A DNA stretch of 64,000 bases, taken from NCBI RefSeq assembly GCF_011320225.1, contig NZ_JAAOEN010000002.1:184574-248573 (forward strand). Direction: 5' to 3'. This document shows positions 36,242 to 45,422 of this stretch, in pieces; position 1 is the stretch's first letter; the number at the start of each line of letters is the position of its first letter. The position numbers and the translations under genes were made by a program. The notes beneath the pieces were generated by a model. The model did no database searches. It saw only the letters and a program-made list of their open reading frames with translations, and was not told the DNA's origin. This stretch comes from Phytoactinopolyspora limicola (GTDB lineage Bacteria > Actinomycetota > Actinomycetes > Jiangellales > Jiangellaceae).

Positions 36242-37372
36242 GGAGAGCGAGGAGTATTCTGTCCCGGCGCGCCGGGCGAGGAACTCCGAGAGCGGCCCGG
36301 GCAGCTCCGCTTCTCGACCGCCCCAGTCATACACAACGGCGGTACCGGCCAGGAGGTCATGCAGAGCCCGATGCTCCCGCTGCACGATGATCAACAAGAA
36401 GCCGACACCGGCGACCAGTGCGCTGAGCGGGAATGTGAGAGTTCTCCCCAGCGCACGGCGTCCGGACAGCGTGCCGCCCTCCGCCGCCACCACCCGCAGC
36501 CCCACCATTCCCTTGCCTACCGTCCGGCCGGCGATCATCAGGCTGACGTACACGTAGAGGAAGGCCCACCCGGCTAGTGCCACTGTCCAGGCCGGCCCAG
36601 CGAGGTCGTCACCCAGCGGGGCGTTCCACAACACCCGGGCGAGCACGTCGATCCCGGCCAGACCCGCGGTGAACGACACGATGACGATGCCCAGGTCGGC
36701 CAGCGCACTGACCGCGCGGCTCGCCACGCCCGCATAGTGGCCGGTGACGCTCAGCCGCGACGCCCCGTCCAGCGCTCCCTGACCCGGCGCCCCGGTTGTC
36801 TGCCCGACGAGCGCCGGTGGACCGAGCGGCTGCGTCGCCGAATCCCGCCGCAGGACCTTGTTCACGATCCGGTCGACGACGATGTCCAACCCGGCGATCT
36901 GCCGCCGGGCCAGGTCGAGCACCGAACCCGCCATCCGTCCTGTGCTCTCCGCGACGATCTCCGGTACCCCCGCGCGGCGCACCGCCGCCTCGAGGTCGAC
37001 GTTGTTCAGGGCGGCGTCGAAATCCACTCTGGCGACGAGCCGGTTGACGTCGACCCGGTCCATCAGCCGGTCCACGTCCACCCGGTCCAGCAACCGGTCC
37101 ACGTCCACCCGGTCCAGCAACCGGTCCACGTCCACCCGATCGAGCAAGGCGTCCACTCCGACCCGCTCGAGCAGCCGGTTGACGTCCACCCGGTCCAGCA
37201 ACCGGTCCACGTCGACCCGATCGAGTAGGTGATCGACGTCGACATGGTCGATGACCGTGTCGGGGTCGATGGTTTCGACGACACGTCCGGTCACCGCGCC
37301 GGCGAGCCGGCTGAGCCTGCCCTTCGACTTCGGCGGCTGCGCGCCGTCAGGTGCACCGCTCACGCGTCCCAT
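36236..37372 (-). CDS. RDD-family membrane protein with ten nonapeptide repeats
   Basis: 378 aa. Residues about 44-133 are ten tandem copies of a nine-residue unit, consensus VDVDRLLDR, likely a charged helical or solenoid segment. After a linker, residues about 225-345 form an RDD domain with three to four helices, ending LHDLLAGTAVV. RDD proteins are membrane-embedded, some linked to ion exchange; role here unknown. Its last codons and stop lie in the 56-bp palindrome. Divergent from the lipid kinase. Confidence 0.85.
   Translation of the reverse strand: MGRVSGAPDGAQPPKSKGRLSRLAGAVTGRVVETIDPDTVIDHVDVDHLLDRVDVDRLLDRVDVNRLLERVGVDALLDRVDVDRLLDRVDVDRLLDRVDVDRLMDRVDVNRLVARVDFDAALNNVDLEAAVRRAGVPEIVAESTGRMAGSVLDLARRQIAGLDIVVDRIVNKVLRRDSATQPLGPPALVGQTTGAPGQGALDGASRLSVTGHYAGVASRAVSALADLGIVIVSFTAGLAGIDVLARVLWNAPLGDDLAGPAWTVALAGWAFLYVYVSLMIAGRTVGKGMVGLRVVAAEGGTLSGRRALGRTLTFPLSALVAGVGFLLIIVQREHRALHDLLAGTAVVYDWGGREAELPGPLSEFLARRAGTEYSSLSR
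36974..37243 (-). repeat. 27-bp tandem repeats encoding the VDVDRLLDR array
   Basis: Ten in-frame 27-base units; those near 37060-37140 are nearly identical (GTCCACGTCCACCCGGTCCA-type on the plus strand), the outer ones diverged. The gradient suggests recent slippage in the centre. Confidence 0.88.
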
Positions 37373-37434
37373 TCCGGCGACTCTACCGGCGACGGGCTAT
37401 CATCACCCGATCCCGACACGAAGGGGCCGGATCA

Positions 37435-38331
37435 TTGCGCACGTTCACCGCCGTCGTGAATCCCGCGGCCGGCAGCCACCGCCGGCGAGCCAAGGCAAGG
37501 CTCAGCCAGCTCGTCGGCCATCTCCGGGATGCTGGTTCGATCGTCGCCGTCGAACTCAGCCATGATCCGGCACAGGGAGCGGAGCTGGCGAAGGCCGCCG
37601 TCGAACGTGGCGACGTCGTGCTGGCGGTGGGCGGCGACGGCACGGCCGGCGGCCTCGCGGCGATGGTGGCCGACGCCGGCGGCGTGTTAGGCATCGTCCC
37701 CGCCGGCCGTGGAAACGACTTCGCCCGCCAGTTGTCCCTGCCGCGGGACCCGGCGTCGTTGGCGAGAGTGTTGCTGACTGCGCAACCGCAGCCGGTGGAT
37801 GTCATCGACGTCGACGGCGATGTCGTCATCGGCAGTGTCTACACCGGCATCGACGCCGTCGCCAACCAGTACTTCAACCGGGTGCGGCTGTTGGGCGGCG
37901 CCGCCTACCACTACGCCGCCGGGCGCGCCTTGCTGAGCTGGCGGCCGGCACGCTACCGCATCACCGTGGACGGTGCGGTGCACGAAGCTCGCGGCTACAC
38001 CGTGGTCGCCGCCAACTCCGGCTTCTACGGCAACGGCCGCCGCCCCGCACCGGACGCCCGCGTCGACGACGGTGTACTGGACGTCGTCGTTCTCCGCGAT
38101 GTCTCGAAGCGAGCGTTCACCTCCATCGCCATGCGAGAGCTGTACACCGGTGCTCACGTGAACCGGCCCGAGGTGGAGATCCTCAAGGGCCGCGAGATCC
38201 ACATCGATGCCGACCGCGGCCTGCCCTACGGCGGCGACGGCGAACTACTCGGCACACTGCCGGTCACGATCCGCGTACGGCCCGGTGCACTTCGAGTACT
38301 CGCGTCGGATGGGTCCGCTCATCCTGGATGA
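37435..38331 (+). CDS. Diacylglycerol/lipid kinase family protein
   Basis: 298 aa of the DagK/YegS family, phosphorylating a membrane lipid with ATP. Seen: NPAAGS near the N-terminus, the nucleotide loop AVGGDGTAGGLA, GIVPAGRGNDFAR, and the C-terminal half with DGELLGTLPV. The TTG at 37435 (LRTFTAVVNPAAG) is chosen because GAAGGGG lies about 10 bases before and it starts just ahead of the first strand; an in-frame codon at 37351 is inside the divergent gene. A TATCAT hexamer at 37398-37403 could be its -10. Confidence 0.85.
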   Translation: MRTFTAVVNPAAGSHRRRAKARLSQLVGHLRDAGSIVAVELSHDPAQGAELAKAAVERGDVVLAVGGDGTAGGLAAMVADAGGVLGIVPAGRGNDFARQLSLPRDPASLARVLLTAQPQPVDVIDVDGDVVIGSVYTGIDAVANQYFNRVRLLGGAAYHYAAGRALLSWRPARYRITVDGAVHEARGYTVVAANSGFYGNGRRPAPDARVDDGVLDVVVLRDVSKRAFTSIAMRELYTGAHVNRPEVEILKGREIHIDADRGLPYGGDGELLGTLPVTIRVRPGALRVLASDGSAHPG

Positions 38332-38433
38332 CCATCCCACCGCTCACCGGACCACGCCGGGCATTTAGGGTGCCTTCCAAGGACATCCGGCGATCCCGGA
38401 CCGTCCCAAACCGACCACGTGAGGCAGGCCCGC

Positions 38434-39201
38434 ATGGACATCACCCCTGACACCGTCGCGCTCGTCACCGGAGGCGCCTCCGGCCTCGGACTGGCCACGG
38501 CGAAACGACTGGTCAACGACGGCGCCCGCGTCGTCATCGTCGACCTTCCGTCATCCAATGGAGCGTCGGCCGCAGCCGAACTCGGCGACGCGGCCGTTTT
38601 CTCGCCCGCCGACGTCACCGACGAAGCGGGCGTAGAGTCGGCGCTCGACGCCGCCGCCAGTGTGGGTGCGTTGCGGATCGTCGTGAACTGTGCGGGTATC
38701 GGCACCGACGTATTCCGCGTCGTCGGCAAGAAGGGACCTTTCCCCTACGACGCGTTCCGGCGCACCGTCGAGGTGAACCTGGTCGGCACCTTCAATGTCA
38801 TCCGGCTCGCCGCGGAGCGGATGATCAGCCTCGAGCCAGTGGATGAGGAACGCGGCGTCATCGTCAACACCGCGTCGGTCGCGGCGTTCGACGGACAGAT
38901 CGGCCAGGCGGCCTATTCAGCATCGAAGGGCGGCATCGTTGGCATGACCTTGCCGATCGCGCGTGATCTGGCCCAGCATCTGATCCGCGTCACCACCATC
39001 GCCCCGGGTTTGTTCAAGACGCCGCTGCTCGAAGCCCTGCCCGAGGAAGCCCAGCAGTCTCTCGGCACCCAAGTCCCGCACCCCAGCCGACTCGGCCGGC
39101 CGGACGAATACGCCGCCCTGGTGACACACATCGTCGCCAACGCCATGCTCAATGGCGAAACCATCCGCCTCGACGGCGCGATCCGGATGGCGCCGCGCTG
39201 A
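38434..39201 (+). CDS. SDR oxidoreductase, 3-hydroxyacyl-CoA dehydrogenase type II-like
   Basis: 255 aa short-chain dehydrogenase: [12 protein letters not shown] nucleotide loop, NCAGIG, catalytic Ser in [14 protein letters not shown] and YSASKGG. The segment [27 protein letters not shown] is typical of HSD17B10-like 3-hydroxy(-2-methyl)acyl-CoA dehydrogenases. ATG 38434 preferred over GTG 38419. Confidence 0.88.
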   Translation: MDITPDTVALVTGGASGLGLATAKRLVNDGARVVIVDLPSSNGASAAAELGDAAVFSPADVTDEAGVESALDAAASVGALRIVVNCAGIGTDVFRVVGKKGPFPYDAFRRTVEVNLVGTFNVIRLAAERMISLEPVDEERGVIVNTASVAAFDGQIGQAAYSASKGGIVGMTLPIARDLAQHLIRVTTIAPGLFKTPLLEALPEEAQQSLGTQVPHPSRLGRPDEYAALVTHIVANAMLNGETIRLDGAIRMAPR

Positions 39202-39216
39202 CGTCTCCGCTCGCCG

Positions 39217-39693
39217 TCACACCTGGGCGGCGGTGCTGTCCCAGACGAACAACGGCTCGCCGGCCGCGATCACATCCCCAGGCTTCACCAGCGGTGAGAT
39301 CGCGGCCGCCGGAGCCTCCAGCGCCACCACCGGGCATACCGCCGCTCGGCCGCCACCCGCTACCTGCACGGGGTTCCAGGTGACCAGCGGCTGCCCGACC
39401 ACGACGGTGGCCTTCTCCGGCACCAGCGTCTCGAAACCCTGCCCAGCCAACTCGACGGTATCGATGCCGAGGTGAACCAGCACCGCCATCCCCGCGGCGG
39501 CCTGAACGATGTACGCGTGCGGGTGCAGCTTGACCACCGACCCGTCGATGGGTGCCACAGCCGTCACCGGGCCCGTGCCGCCCGGGTCGATAGCGATGCC
39601 CGGACCGACGAGTCCTTCAGCGAAGACCGCGTCCGGTACGTCGGCCAGGCTGATGATCCGCCCTGAGACGGGTGCGGCAACGGTTCGGCTCAC
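39217..39693 (-). CDS. PTS glucose-family EIIA component
   Basis: 158 aa EIIA-Glc/Crr fold. The phosphorylated His is in AVLVHLGIDTV, the partner His in VKLHPHAY. N-terminus APVSGRI as in the family. It receives phosphate from HPr and gives it to EIIB. GTG start overlaps the EIIB stop (GTGA). Confidence 0.92.
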   Translation of the reverse strand: MSRTVAAPVSGRIISLADVPDAVFAEGLVGPGIAIDPGGTGPVTAVAPIDGSVVKLHPHAYIVQAAAGMAVLVHLGIDTVELAGQGFETLVPEKATVVVGQPLVTWNPVQVAGGGRAAVCPVVALEAPAAAISPLVKPGDVIAAGEPLFVWDSTAAQV

Positions 39694-39920
39694 ATCAAGT
39701 CCTCGATCTCGGTCGCCAACGTGTCCGCCTCCGGGCCGACGACCACCTGGACTGCCGCCCCGGCCCGCATGACCCCATGGGCGCCCGTGGCCTTGAGCGC
39801 CGCCTCGTCGACCAACGACGGATCCTCAACCTCCGCGCGTAATCGCGTGATACACGGCTCGATCTCGATGATGTTGTCAGAACCACCCAGCGCAGCCAGG
39901 ATCCGTTCGGCTTTGCTCAT
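39690..39920 (-). CDS. PTS glucose/N-acetylglucosamine-family EIIB component
   Basis: 76 aa EIIB with active-site Cys in EIEPCITRLRAEV. ATG 39920 has GGAGGG 5 bases upstream; longer frames to 40073 lack support. Sugar specificity (glucose versus GlcNAc) cannot be fixed. Divergent from the EIIC gene. Confidence 0.92.
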   Translation of the reverse strand: MSKAERILAALGGSDNIIEIEPCITRLRAEVEDPSLVDEAALKATGAHGVMRAGAAVQVVVGPEADTLATEIEDLM

Positions 39921-40225
39921 GTTGCCCTCCACAGCAGGTCCGGCCTGTTCGCAGCTGATCCGGCGTCCTCGAGGGTTGATCCGCGTCAGTTGATCCGCGT
40001 CCTCGATTGGCTCACCGATGCTGATGACCAGCGTCGCCGGTTCACCAGGCATCGCCAAGTGCCTCCCGGTCATGGTGTGAAGGACCTTCGTCCCACCAGG
40101 TAGCGACGGTCAGACCTGCCCAGACATTGACCGAGCTACCGATGATCGGAGGGCAGGCGAGGATCCTGACCGGCAGGCGATCTCCTCTGCGCGCGGATAA
40201 CCGGACAAGGCGAGGAGAAGCCCAC
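39921..40225. promoter_or_regulatory. PTS divergent control region with 14-bp iterated motif
   Basis: 305 bases between EIIB and EIIC genes. GTTGATCCGCGTC occurs exactly at 39975-39987 and 39989-40001, with a degenerate third copy GCTGATCCGGCGTC at 39954-39967. No copy of the DasR-type ACTGGTCTAGACCACT site was seen. No gene is supported in the region. Confidence 0.5.
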
Positions 40226-41740
40226 ATGAGCAGCACGGATCCAACTGAACCGACTGGTCGCCAGCCTGATCCGGCAACGGCCACTGCACCGGGTGAATCC
40301 CCGGGGCAGAACTCTGGAGGTAGCGACTCTGCGTGGAAGAAGTGGTGGGGGTCGTCACTCACCCACGGACAACGCATAGGCCGCAGCCTGATGCTCCCCA
40401 TCGCCGTGCTACCCGCGGCCGCCCTACTACTACGCGTCGGCCAGCCCGACATGCTCGGCGTCGACGGCCTGGCGCAGTACGGATGGCTCAGTTGGCTGGA
40501 ACCGGTGGGCGATGTCATGGCCGCTGCCGGCGATGCACTGTTCGCGGCCCTGCCGTTGCTGTTCGCGCTTGGCGTCGCCATCGGGTTCGCGCGCAAGTCC
40601 GACGGTTCCACGGCACTGGCCGGCCTCGTCGGCTACCTGGTCTTCCGTGGTGTGACCGAGGCGATGTCGCCACACATCCTCGGGGAGCCGGCCGCCGGTG
40701 AAGAACAAGAGTTGATCAACTTCGGCGTGCTGGGCGGCATCATCATGGGTATCGTGGCCGCCGTTCTCTGGCAGCGCTTCTATCGGATCAAGCTTCCGTC
40801 GTACCTCGCATTCTTCGGTGGGCGCCGATTCGTTCCGATCGTCACGTCGTTCGCGGCTGTGCTCATCGGTGTGTTGATGAGCTTCATCTACCGGCCGTTC
40901 AGCAGTGGCCTGGCGTCGTTCGGTGAATGGACGGGTGAACACGAAGTGGCCGGGGGCGGCCTATACGGCTTCGCCAACCGGATGCTGATCCCCCTGGGCC
41001 TGCATCACATCCCGAACAACATCGTCTGGTTCCAGGTCGGCGACTACGAGACCGCGGCCGGGGAAATCGTCCACGGCGATATCCCCCGCTTCTTCGCGAA
41101 CGACCCAACGGCGGGATCCTTCATGACTGGGTTCTTCCCCATCATGATGTTCGCGCTGCCAGCCGCCGCGCTGGCCATCTGGCACACCGCCCGCCCGAGC
41201 CAGAAGAAGATCGTCGGCGGCATCATGCTCTCCGCTGCCCTGACGTCGTTCATCACCGGCGTGACCGAACCGCTGGAGTTCGCGTTCTTGTTCGTGGCCT
41301 TCCCCCTGTTCGTGGTGCACGCGATCCTCACCGGTACATCGCTGGCCTTGGTCAACGCGCTTGAACTGCGGGATGGATTCGGTTTCTCAGCCGGAGGCAT
41401 CGACTACCTGCTCAACTTCCGGATCGCGGAAGGACCGCTGTGGTTGATAGTGATCGGCCTGGGATACGCCGTGATCTATTACGTGCTGTTCCGCTGGATC
41501 ATCACCAAGTGGAACATGCGTACGCCGGGCCGTGAGGAAGATACAGAGTCCATTGAGGCGTCGCTCGGTGAAGAGGCCGCCGAGATCGTCGCCGGCCAGC
41601 CAGGCACAGCACCGTCGACCGCCACCGGGACCGCGGCGGCCACCACCGCTACCGGACACCAAGCTGTGCGCCAGTCCAGTGCGAGCGACGACGACCTCCC
41701 ACCACTGATCGACCAGCCGTCCGACACCGACCCACGCTGA
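40226..41740 (+). CDS. PTS EIIC permease, glucose/GlcNAc family
   Basis: 504 aa, about ten hydrophobic helices. Family landmarks: SLMLPIAVLPAAALLLRVGQPDML, GLHHIPNNIVWF and TGVTEPLEFAFLFV. Stand-alone EIIC without fused B or A domain; a Ser/Ala/Thr-rich hydrophilic tail ends the protein. AGGAG lies 9 bases before ATG 40226. Forms the split transporter with the divergent EIIA and EIIB. Confidence 0.93.
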   Translation: MSSTDPTEPTGRQPDPATATAPGESPGQNSGGSDSAWKKWWGSSLTHGQRIGRSLMLPIAVLPAAALLLRVGQPDMLGVDGLAQYGWLSWLEPVGDVMAAAGDALFAALPLLFALGVAIGFARKSDGSTALAGLVGYLVFRGVTEAMSPHILGEPAAGEEQELINFGVLGGIIMGIVAAVLWQRFYRIKLPSYLAFFGGRRFVPIVTSFAAVLIGVLMSFIYRPFSSGLASFGEWTGEHEVAGGGLYGFANRMLIPLGLHHIPNNIVWFQVGDYETAAGEIVHGDIPRFFANDPTAGSFMTGFFPIMMFALPAAALAIWHTARPSQKKIVGGIMLSAALTSFITGVTEPLEFAFLFVAFPLFVVHAILTGTSLALVNALELRDGFGFSAGGIDYLLNFRIAEGPLWLIVIGLGYAVIYYVLFRWIITKWNMRTPGREEDTESIEASLGEEAAEIVAGQPGTAPSTATGTAAATTATGHQAVRQSSASDDDLPPLIDQPSDTDPR

Positions 41741-41791
41741 CTTGTCAGGTCAGCGGTGTGGCCGCCAGGGGGCGCGGCGTCAGGTTCGGCG

Positions 41792-42265
41792 TCAAAGCGC
41801 TTCGCGTTTCACGGCCACTGGGGACGGGCGCGACGCTGGGGTTGCCGCCACGGCGACAAGTTGACCTAGCAGCCGCAGCAGTTCGTTCCGGTCAGCCGGG
41901 TCGAAGTCGACTAGCAGTTGGTCGGTCCGCTGGAGCATCACCTCGTCCACCTGGTTGAGCGTGGCCCGCCCCGGCTCGGCCAGGAAGATCAGCACCCGCC
42001 GCCGGTCGAGCGGGTCGCTACGCCGGTAGACCTGCATCTTCTGGGCCAGCGCATCGACGACGCGGGTGGCGGTGGCACCGGCCAAACCCATGGCGTCGGA
42101 GATCTCGCCCATCGCGTGTCCCTCACCATCGGCGAGCAAGCGCAGGACCTGCCAATGTTCACGTCCGATACCGATCTGTTTCAAGACAGGATCGCGAACC
42201 CCTACCAGTAGCCGGTCCAGGTCTCCTACAATCTGGAGCACCCGCTCGGTATCGGTGATTCCCAT
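41792..42265 (-). CDS. MarR-family transcriptional regulator
   Basis: 157 aa winged-helix regulator: HWQVLRLLADGEGHAMGEISDAMGLAGATATRVVDAL (recognition region) and DPLDRRRVLIFLAEPG (wing). It is divergent from the amide-sensor-like gene and is a candidate local regulator of the formamide cluster, by position only. Confidence 0.9.
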   Translation of the reverse strand: MGITDTERVLQIVGDLDRLLVGVRDPVLKQIGIGREHWQVLRLLADGEGHAMGEISDAMGLAGATATRVVDALAQKMQVYRRSDPLDRRRVLIFLAEPGRATLNQVDEVMLQRTDQLLVDFDPADRNELLRLLGQLVAVAATPASRPSPVAVKREAL

Positions 42266-42374
42266 GAGCGTAATGTCCTCGAGTCTCCAACAGTACGGCG
42301 AGGTCTCCTGGCGAGATGAGCCTGGAGCCGCGCCGGTCGATCATTCGGTGTTCTGTGCGCCTATTCTACGGAAG

Positions 42375-43451
42375 GTGCCGCTCCGTGGGGCGGTCTCGCG
42401 TACCGCGACCGTGAACGTCGGCCTGGTGATTCCCATGAACGGGCCGGCCGGCATCTTCGGCCTCTCCTGTATGGCCTGCTCCGTGCTCGCCGGTGAGGAG
42501 ATCAACGAACAGGGTGGCCTGCTCGGCCGGGAGGTCAGGCTGGTGCCTATCGATGGCGCCGGATCTCCGCACGATGTCGCTCGCCGCGTCGCAACTCTTG
42601 CCCGCAAGGGTCAGATCGACGCCGTCACCGGCTGGCATCTGTCGAACGTACGCCAGGCCCTGGCCGCCCACCTACACGGCGACCTTCCGTACGTGTACGG
42701 AACCTTGTACGAGGGCGGCGAACACACCCCCGGGGTCTTCCTCGCAGGTGAGACCCCCGACCACCAGATCGCACCGGCGATGGCCTGGCTGGCCCGCGAG
42801 TTCGGAGTCCGCCGCTGGGCTGTTGTGGGCGACGATTACCTCTGGCCCCGGGGTTCGGCGACCGCCGTCCACAACTTCGTCGGCGACCTCGACCTCCACA
42901 TCACCGAAGAGATCTTCGTCCCTCTCGGGCAGAACAACTTCAGCCAGGTGATTCAGCGGCTTCGACGGAGTTCAGCGCAGGGTGTTCTCATGCTTCTCGT
43001 GGGGCAGGACGCGGTCCACTTCAACCGCGCTTTCGCCGCGGCCGGCCTCGACCGCCGCATGGTCCGGCTCAGCTCGTTGATGGATGAGAACATGCTGCTG
43101 GCCAGCGGGGCGGGCGCCACACATGACGTGTTCTCGGCCGCCGGGTATTTCGGCACACTCGCCACGCCGGACGCACTCGAGTTACACGGGCGCTACGCCC
43201 GCCGTTTCGGCGCGGACGCACCGGTCCTGAACAGCATGGGTGAGTCGTGTTATGAGGCGATCCAACTGCTGGCCGCACTCGTCCGGCAGGCCGGTTCGCT
43301 CGACGTCCGCAACATCGTGCACAGCACCAACTCTCCGGTTGGATACCACGGTCCGCGCGGTTCGGTGCATTTGAAGGGTCAACACCTCATGCAACGTGTC
43401 TACCTGGCGCGTGCGGACGGCACCGACTTCGACGTCGTCACTCAGCTGTAG
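42375..43451 (+). CDS. AmiC/urea-amide type periplasmic-binding-fold protein without signal peptide
   Basis: About 358 aa, type I periplasmic binding fold of the branched-chain amino acid/urea/amide group: VGLVIPMNGPAGIFG, AGEEINEQGGLLGREVRLVPIDGAGSP, YGTLYEGGEHTPGVF, SMGESCYEAIQLL. No signal peptide and no transporter genes nearby, so like Pseudomonas AmiC it may sense amides in the cytoplasm; this is inference. The start is uncertain: GTG 42375 sits 7 bases after TATTCT (42362-42367), as in a leaderless gene; ATG 42273 or 42264 would touch the MarR start codon. Confidence 0.75.
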   Translation: MPLRGAVSRTATVNVGLVIPMNGPAGIFGLSCMACSVLAGEEINEQGGLLGREVRLVPIDGAGSPHDVARRVATLARKGQIDAVTGWHLSNVRQALAAHLHGDLPYVYGTLYEGGEHTPGVFLAGETPDHQIAPAMAWLAREFGVRRWAVVGDDYLWPRGSATAVHNFVGDLDLHITEEIFVPLGQNNFSQVIQRLRRSSAQGVLMLLVGQDAVHFNRAFAAAGLDRRMVRLSSLMDENMLLASGAGATHDVFSAAGYFGTLATPDALELHGRYARRFGADAPVLNSMGESCYEAIQLLAALVRQAGSLDVRNIVHSTNSPVGYHGPRGSVHLKGQHLMQRVYLARADGTDFDVVTQL

Positions 43452-43647
43452 CGATCTTCAGACACGCGGGACGACGTTCCAGGTGATCGGCCGGCGGTCA
43501 CCCTCACCACAACAGGCGGATTCACGGTCGTCACCGACACCGCCGAACCACGCGCTCAACCCGCGTGAGCACCATGATCGTTAGTTCGCTGGCCGGTTTC
43601 CGGGCTGCTCGCGCCACTCTTGACGGGGTATCACGCCACCGATATTG

Positions 43648-43668
43648 TTCCGATACGGAAATATTCCG
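43648..43668. promoter_or_regulatory. Triple half-site operator ahead of fmdB-fmdA
   Basis: Half-sites TTCCG, CGGAA, TTCCG alternate at exact 8-base spacing, each separated by ATA, giving two overlapping palindromes. The surrounding bases are AT-rich for this genome. It lies 75 bases before fmdB. The regulator is unknown; the MarR protein at 41792 is one candidate. Confidence 0.55.
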
Positions 43669-43743
43669 TCGCGGTGGTATTACGCTGGCTTCCGCGCCGC
43701 GTTCTGAGCTGTCGAGCGTTCCTCGGAACGGGAAGGGAGAACC

Positions 43744-44025
43744 GTGGCGATCTACGAGTATTGCTGCACCCGATGCGGAGTCTTCGAGGTGATCCGGGCT
43801 ATCGGCTCCGCTCCCACGTCGCACACCTGCGACGAGTGCGGGACCAACGCCCGACGCTTCTACTCCACGCCGAACTTCAACCGCGGCTCGAACCCCTTGA
43901 CCAGGGCACTGGACCGGGCCGAGAAGTCGCAAGACGAACCAGAGGTCGTGACCCGGGTACCACCGCAGCGACCCCAACAGCGTCGTTTCAGCGACCCGCG
44001 CCAGGCACGCCTACCGGCACCCTGA
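43744..44025 (+). CDS. fmdB: FmdB-type zinc ribbon protein
   Basis: 93 aa. MAIYEYCCTRCGVFE and CDECGTNARRFYSTPNF give the two Cys pairs of the FmdB/CxxC zinc ribbon. FmdB was named for regulation of formamidase in Methylophilus; it sits directly before fmdA here. GTG 43744 follows AAGGGAG. Confidence 0.9.
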   Translation: MAIYEYCCTRCGVFEVIRAIGSAPTSHTCDECGTNARRFYSTPNFNRGSNPLTRALDRAEKSQDEPEVVTRVPPQRPQQRRFSDPRQARLPAP

Positions 44026-44151
44026 CCGGACTAGCCGAGCCGCCAGCGCTCTGCAACTTCACACCACGTCCTGGTCACCTCGCCAGGACAGCCTCAGTTG
44101 CACGTCGCCACGTCACGTCATTCCGCCTCGTCGCCAATCGGAGGTACCGCC

Positions 44152-45405
44152 ATGCCCGACGTCGCATTCTCCATCGACTACTCGCGCTCCATGTTCGACC
44201 AGGACATTCCTGGTCACAACCGCTGGCATCCCGACATCCCGATCGCTTCGGAGGTCTCTCCTGGTGACGAGTTCCGCATCGAATGCCTCGACTGGACCGA
44301 CGGCCAGGTAGTCAACGACGACTCGTCCAACGACATCCGCGACATGGATCTACTGCGCTGCCACGTCCTCAGCGGCCCAGTCGGGATCCGTGGCGCCGAG
44401 CCGGGAGACCTCCTCGTCATCGACATCCTGGACCTTGGACCAATCCCGCAGTCCGTCGGCAGCCTTCCCGGACAGGGCTGGGGCTACACCGGCATCTTCT
44501 CGAAGGTCAACGGCGGCGGCTTCCTCACCGACTACTACCCCGACGCCTACAAGATGATCTGGGACTTCCGGGGCCAGCAGGCCTCGTCGCGGCATATCCC
44601 AGGTGTGTCCTACACCGGAATCACTCACCCGGGCCTGTTCGGCACCGCCCCGTCCGCGGAACTCCTGGCCAAGTGGAACGAGCGGGAACGGGCGCTCATC
44701 GCTCGCGATCCGGACCGGGTTCCGCCACTGGCGCTGCCTCCGGACGAGACCAACGCGCTGGCCGGCGCACTCGACCGGGGTTCCGCCGAATTCGCCAAGG
44801 TCGCCCGCGAAGGTGCACGCACGATTCCCGCCCGGGAGAACGGCGGCAACCACGACATCAAGAACCTCACCCGTGGCTCCAGGATCTACTACCCGGTACA
44901 CGTGCCGGGAGCCAAGTTCTCCGGCGGCGACCTGCACTTCAGCCAAGGCGATGGTGAGATTACCTTCTGTGGCGCCATCGAGATGGGCGGGTTCATCGAC
45001 TTCGGTGTCGACCTGATCAAGGGCGGCATGGAGAAGTACGGGGTCACGACGAACCCCATCTTCATGCCCGGCAACGTCGAGCCGCGCTACTCGGAGTTCG
45101 TCTGCTTCGCGGGGGTCTCCGTCGACCACGCCACGAACACGAACGAATACATGGACGCCACTCTCGCCTACAAGAATGCCTGCCTGAACGCCATCGAATA
45201 CCTGAAGAAGTTCGGCTACACGGGCGAACAGGCCTACGGCATCATCGGCACGGCTCCGGTCGAGGGCCGGGTCAGCGCCGTCGTCGACCTGCCCAACGCC
45301 TGCTGCTCGCTTTACCTGCCGACGGCGATCTTCGAGGACGACATCCGGCCAACCGCTAGCGGCCCGGTGGCGAAAGACCGCGGTCAGGTCGCGGTCGCCT
45401 CGTAA
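44152..45405 (+). CDS. fmdA: Formamidase (acetamidase/formamidase family)
   Basis: 417 aa, hydrolyses formamide to formate and ammonia. Typical opening SIDYSRSMFDQDIPGHNRWHPDIP, then GDEFRIECLDWTDGQ, ENGGNHDIKNLTRGSRIYYPV and HFSQGDGEITFCGAIE, and the C-terminal GTAPVEGRVSAVVDLPNACCSLYLP. Length normal. ATG 44152 has GGAGG 7 bases upstream. Likely a nitrogen-scavenging enzyme with the AmiS/UreI channel downstream. Confidence 0.95.
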   Translation: MPDVAFSIDYSRSMFDQDIPGHNRWHPDIPIASEVSPGDEFRIECLDWTDGQVVNDDSSNDIRDMDLLRCHVLSGPVGIRGAEPGDLLVIDILDLGPIPQSVGSLPGQGWGYTGIFSKVNGGGFLTDYYPDAYKMIWDFRGQQASSRHIPGVSYTGITHPGLFGTAPSAELLAKWNERERALIARDPDRVPPLALPPDETNALAGALDRGSAEFAKVAREGARTIPARENGGNHDIKNLTRGSRIYYPVHVPGAKFSGGDLHFSQGDGEITFCGAIEMGGFIDFGVDLIKGGMEKYGVTTNPIFMPGNVEPRYSEFVCFAGVSVDHATNTNEYMDATLAYKNACLNAIEYLKKFGYTGEQAYGIIGTAPVEGRVSAVVDLPNACCSLYLPTAIFEDDIRPTASGPVAKDRGQVAVAS

Positions 45406-45422
45406 CGACGAGCCCTCAACCC

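Noticed and set aside
36974..37243. Regular 27-bp repeats as a CRISPR array
   Set aside because: Units are directly adjacent without spacers and are in frame within the RDD gene. No CRISPR array or cas gene was seen anywhere in the window.
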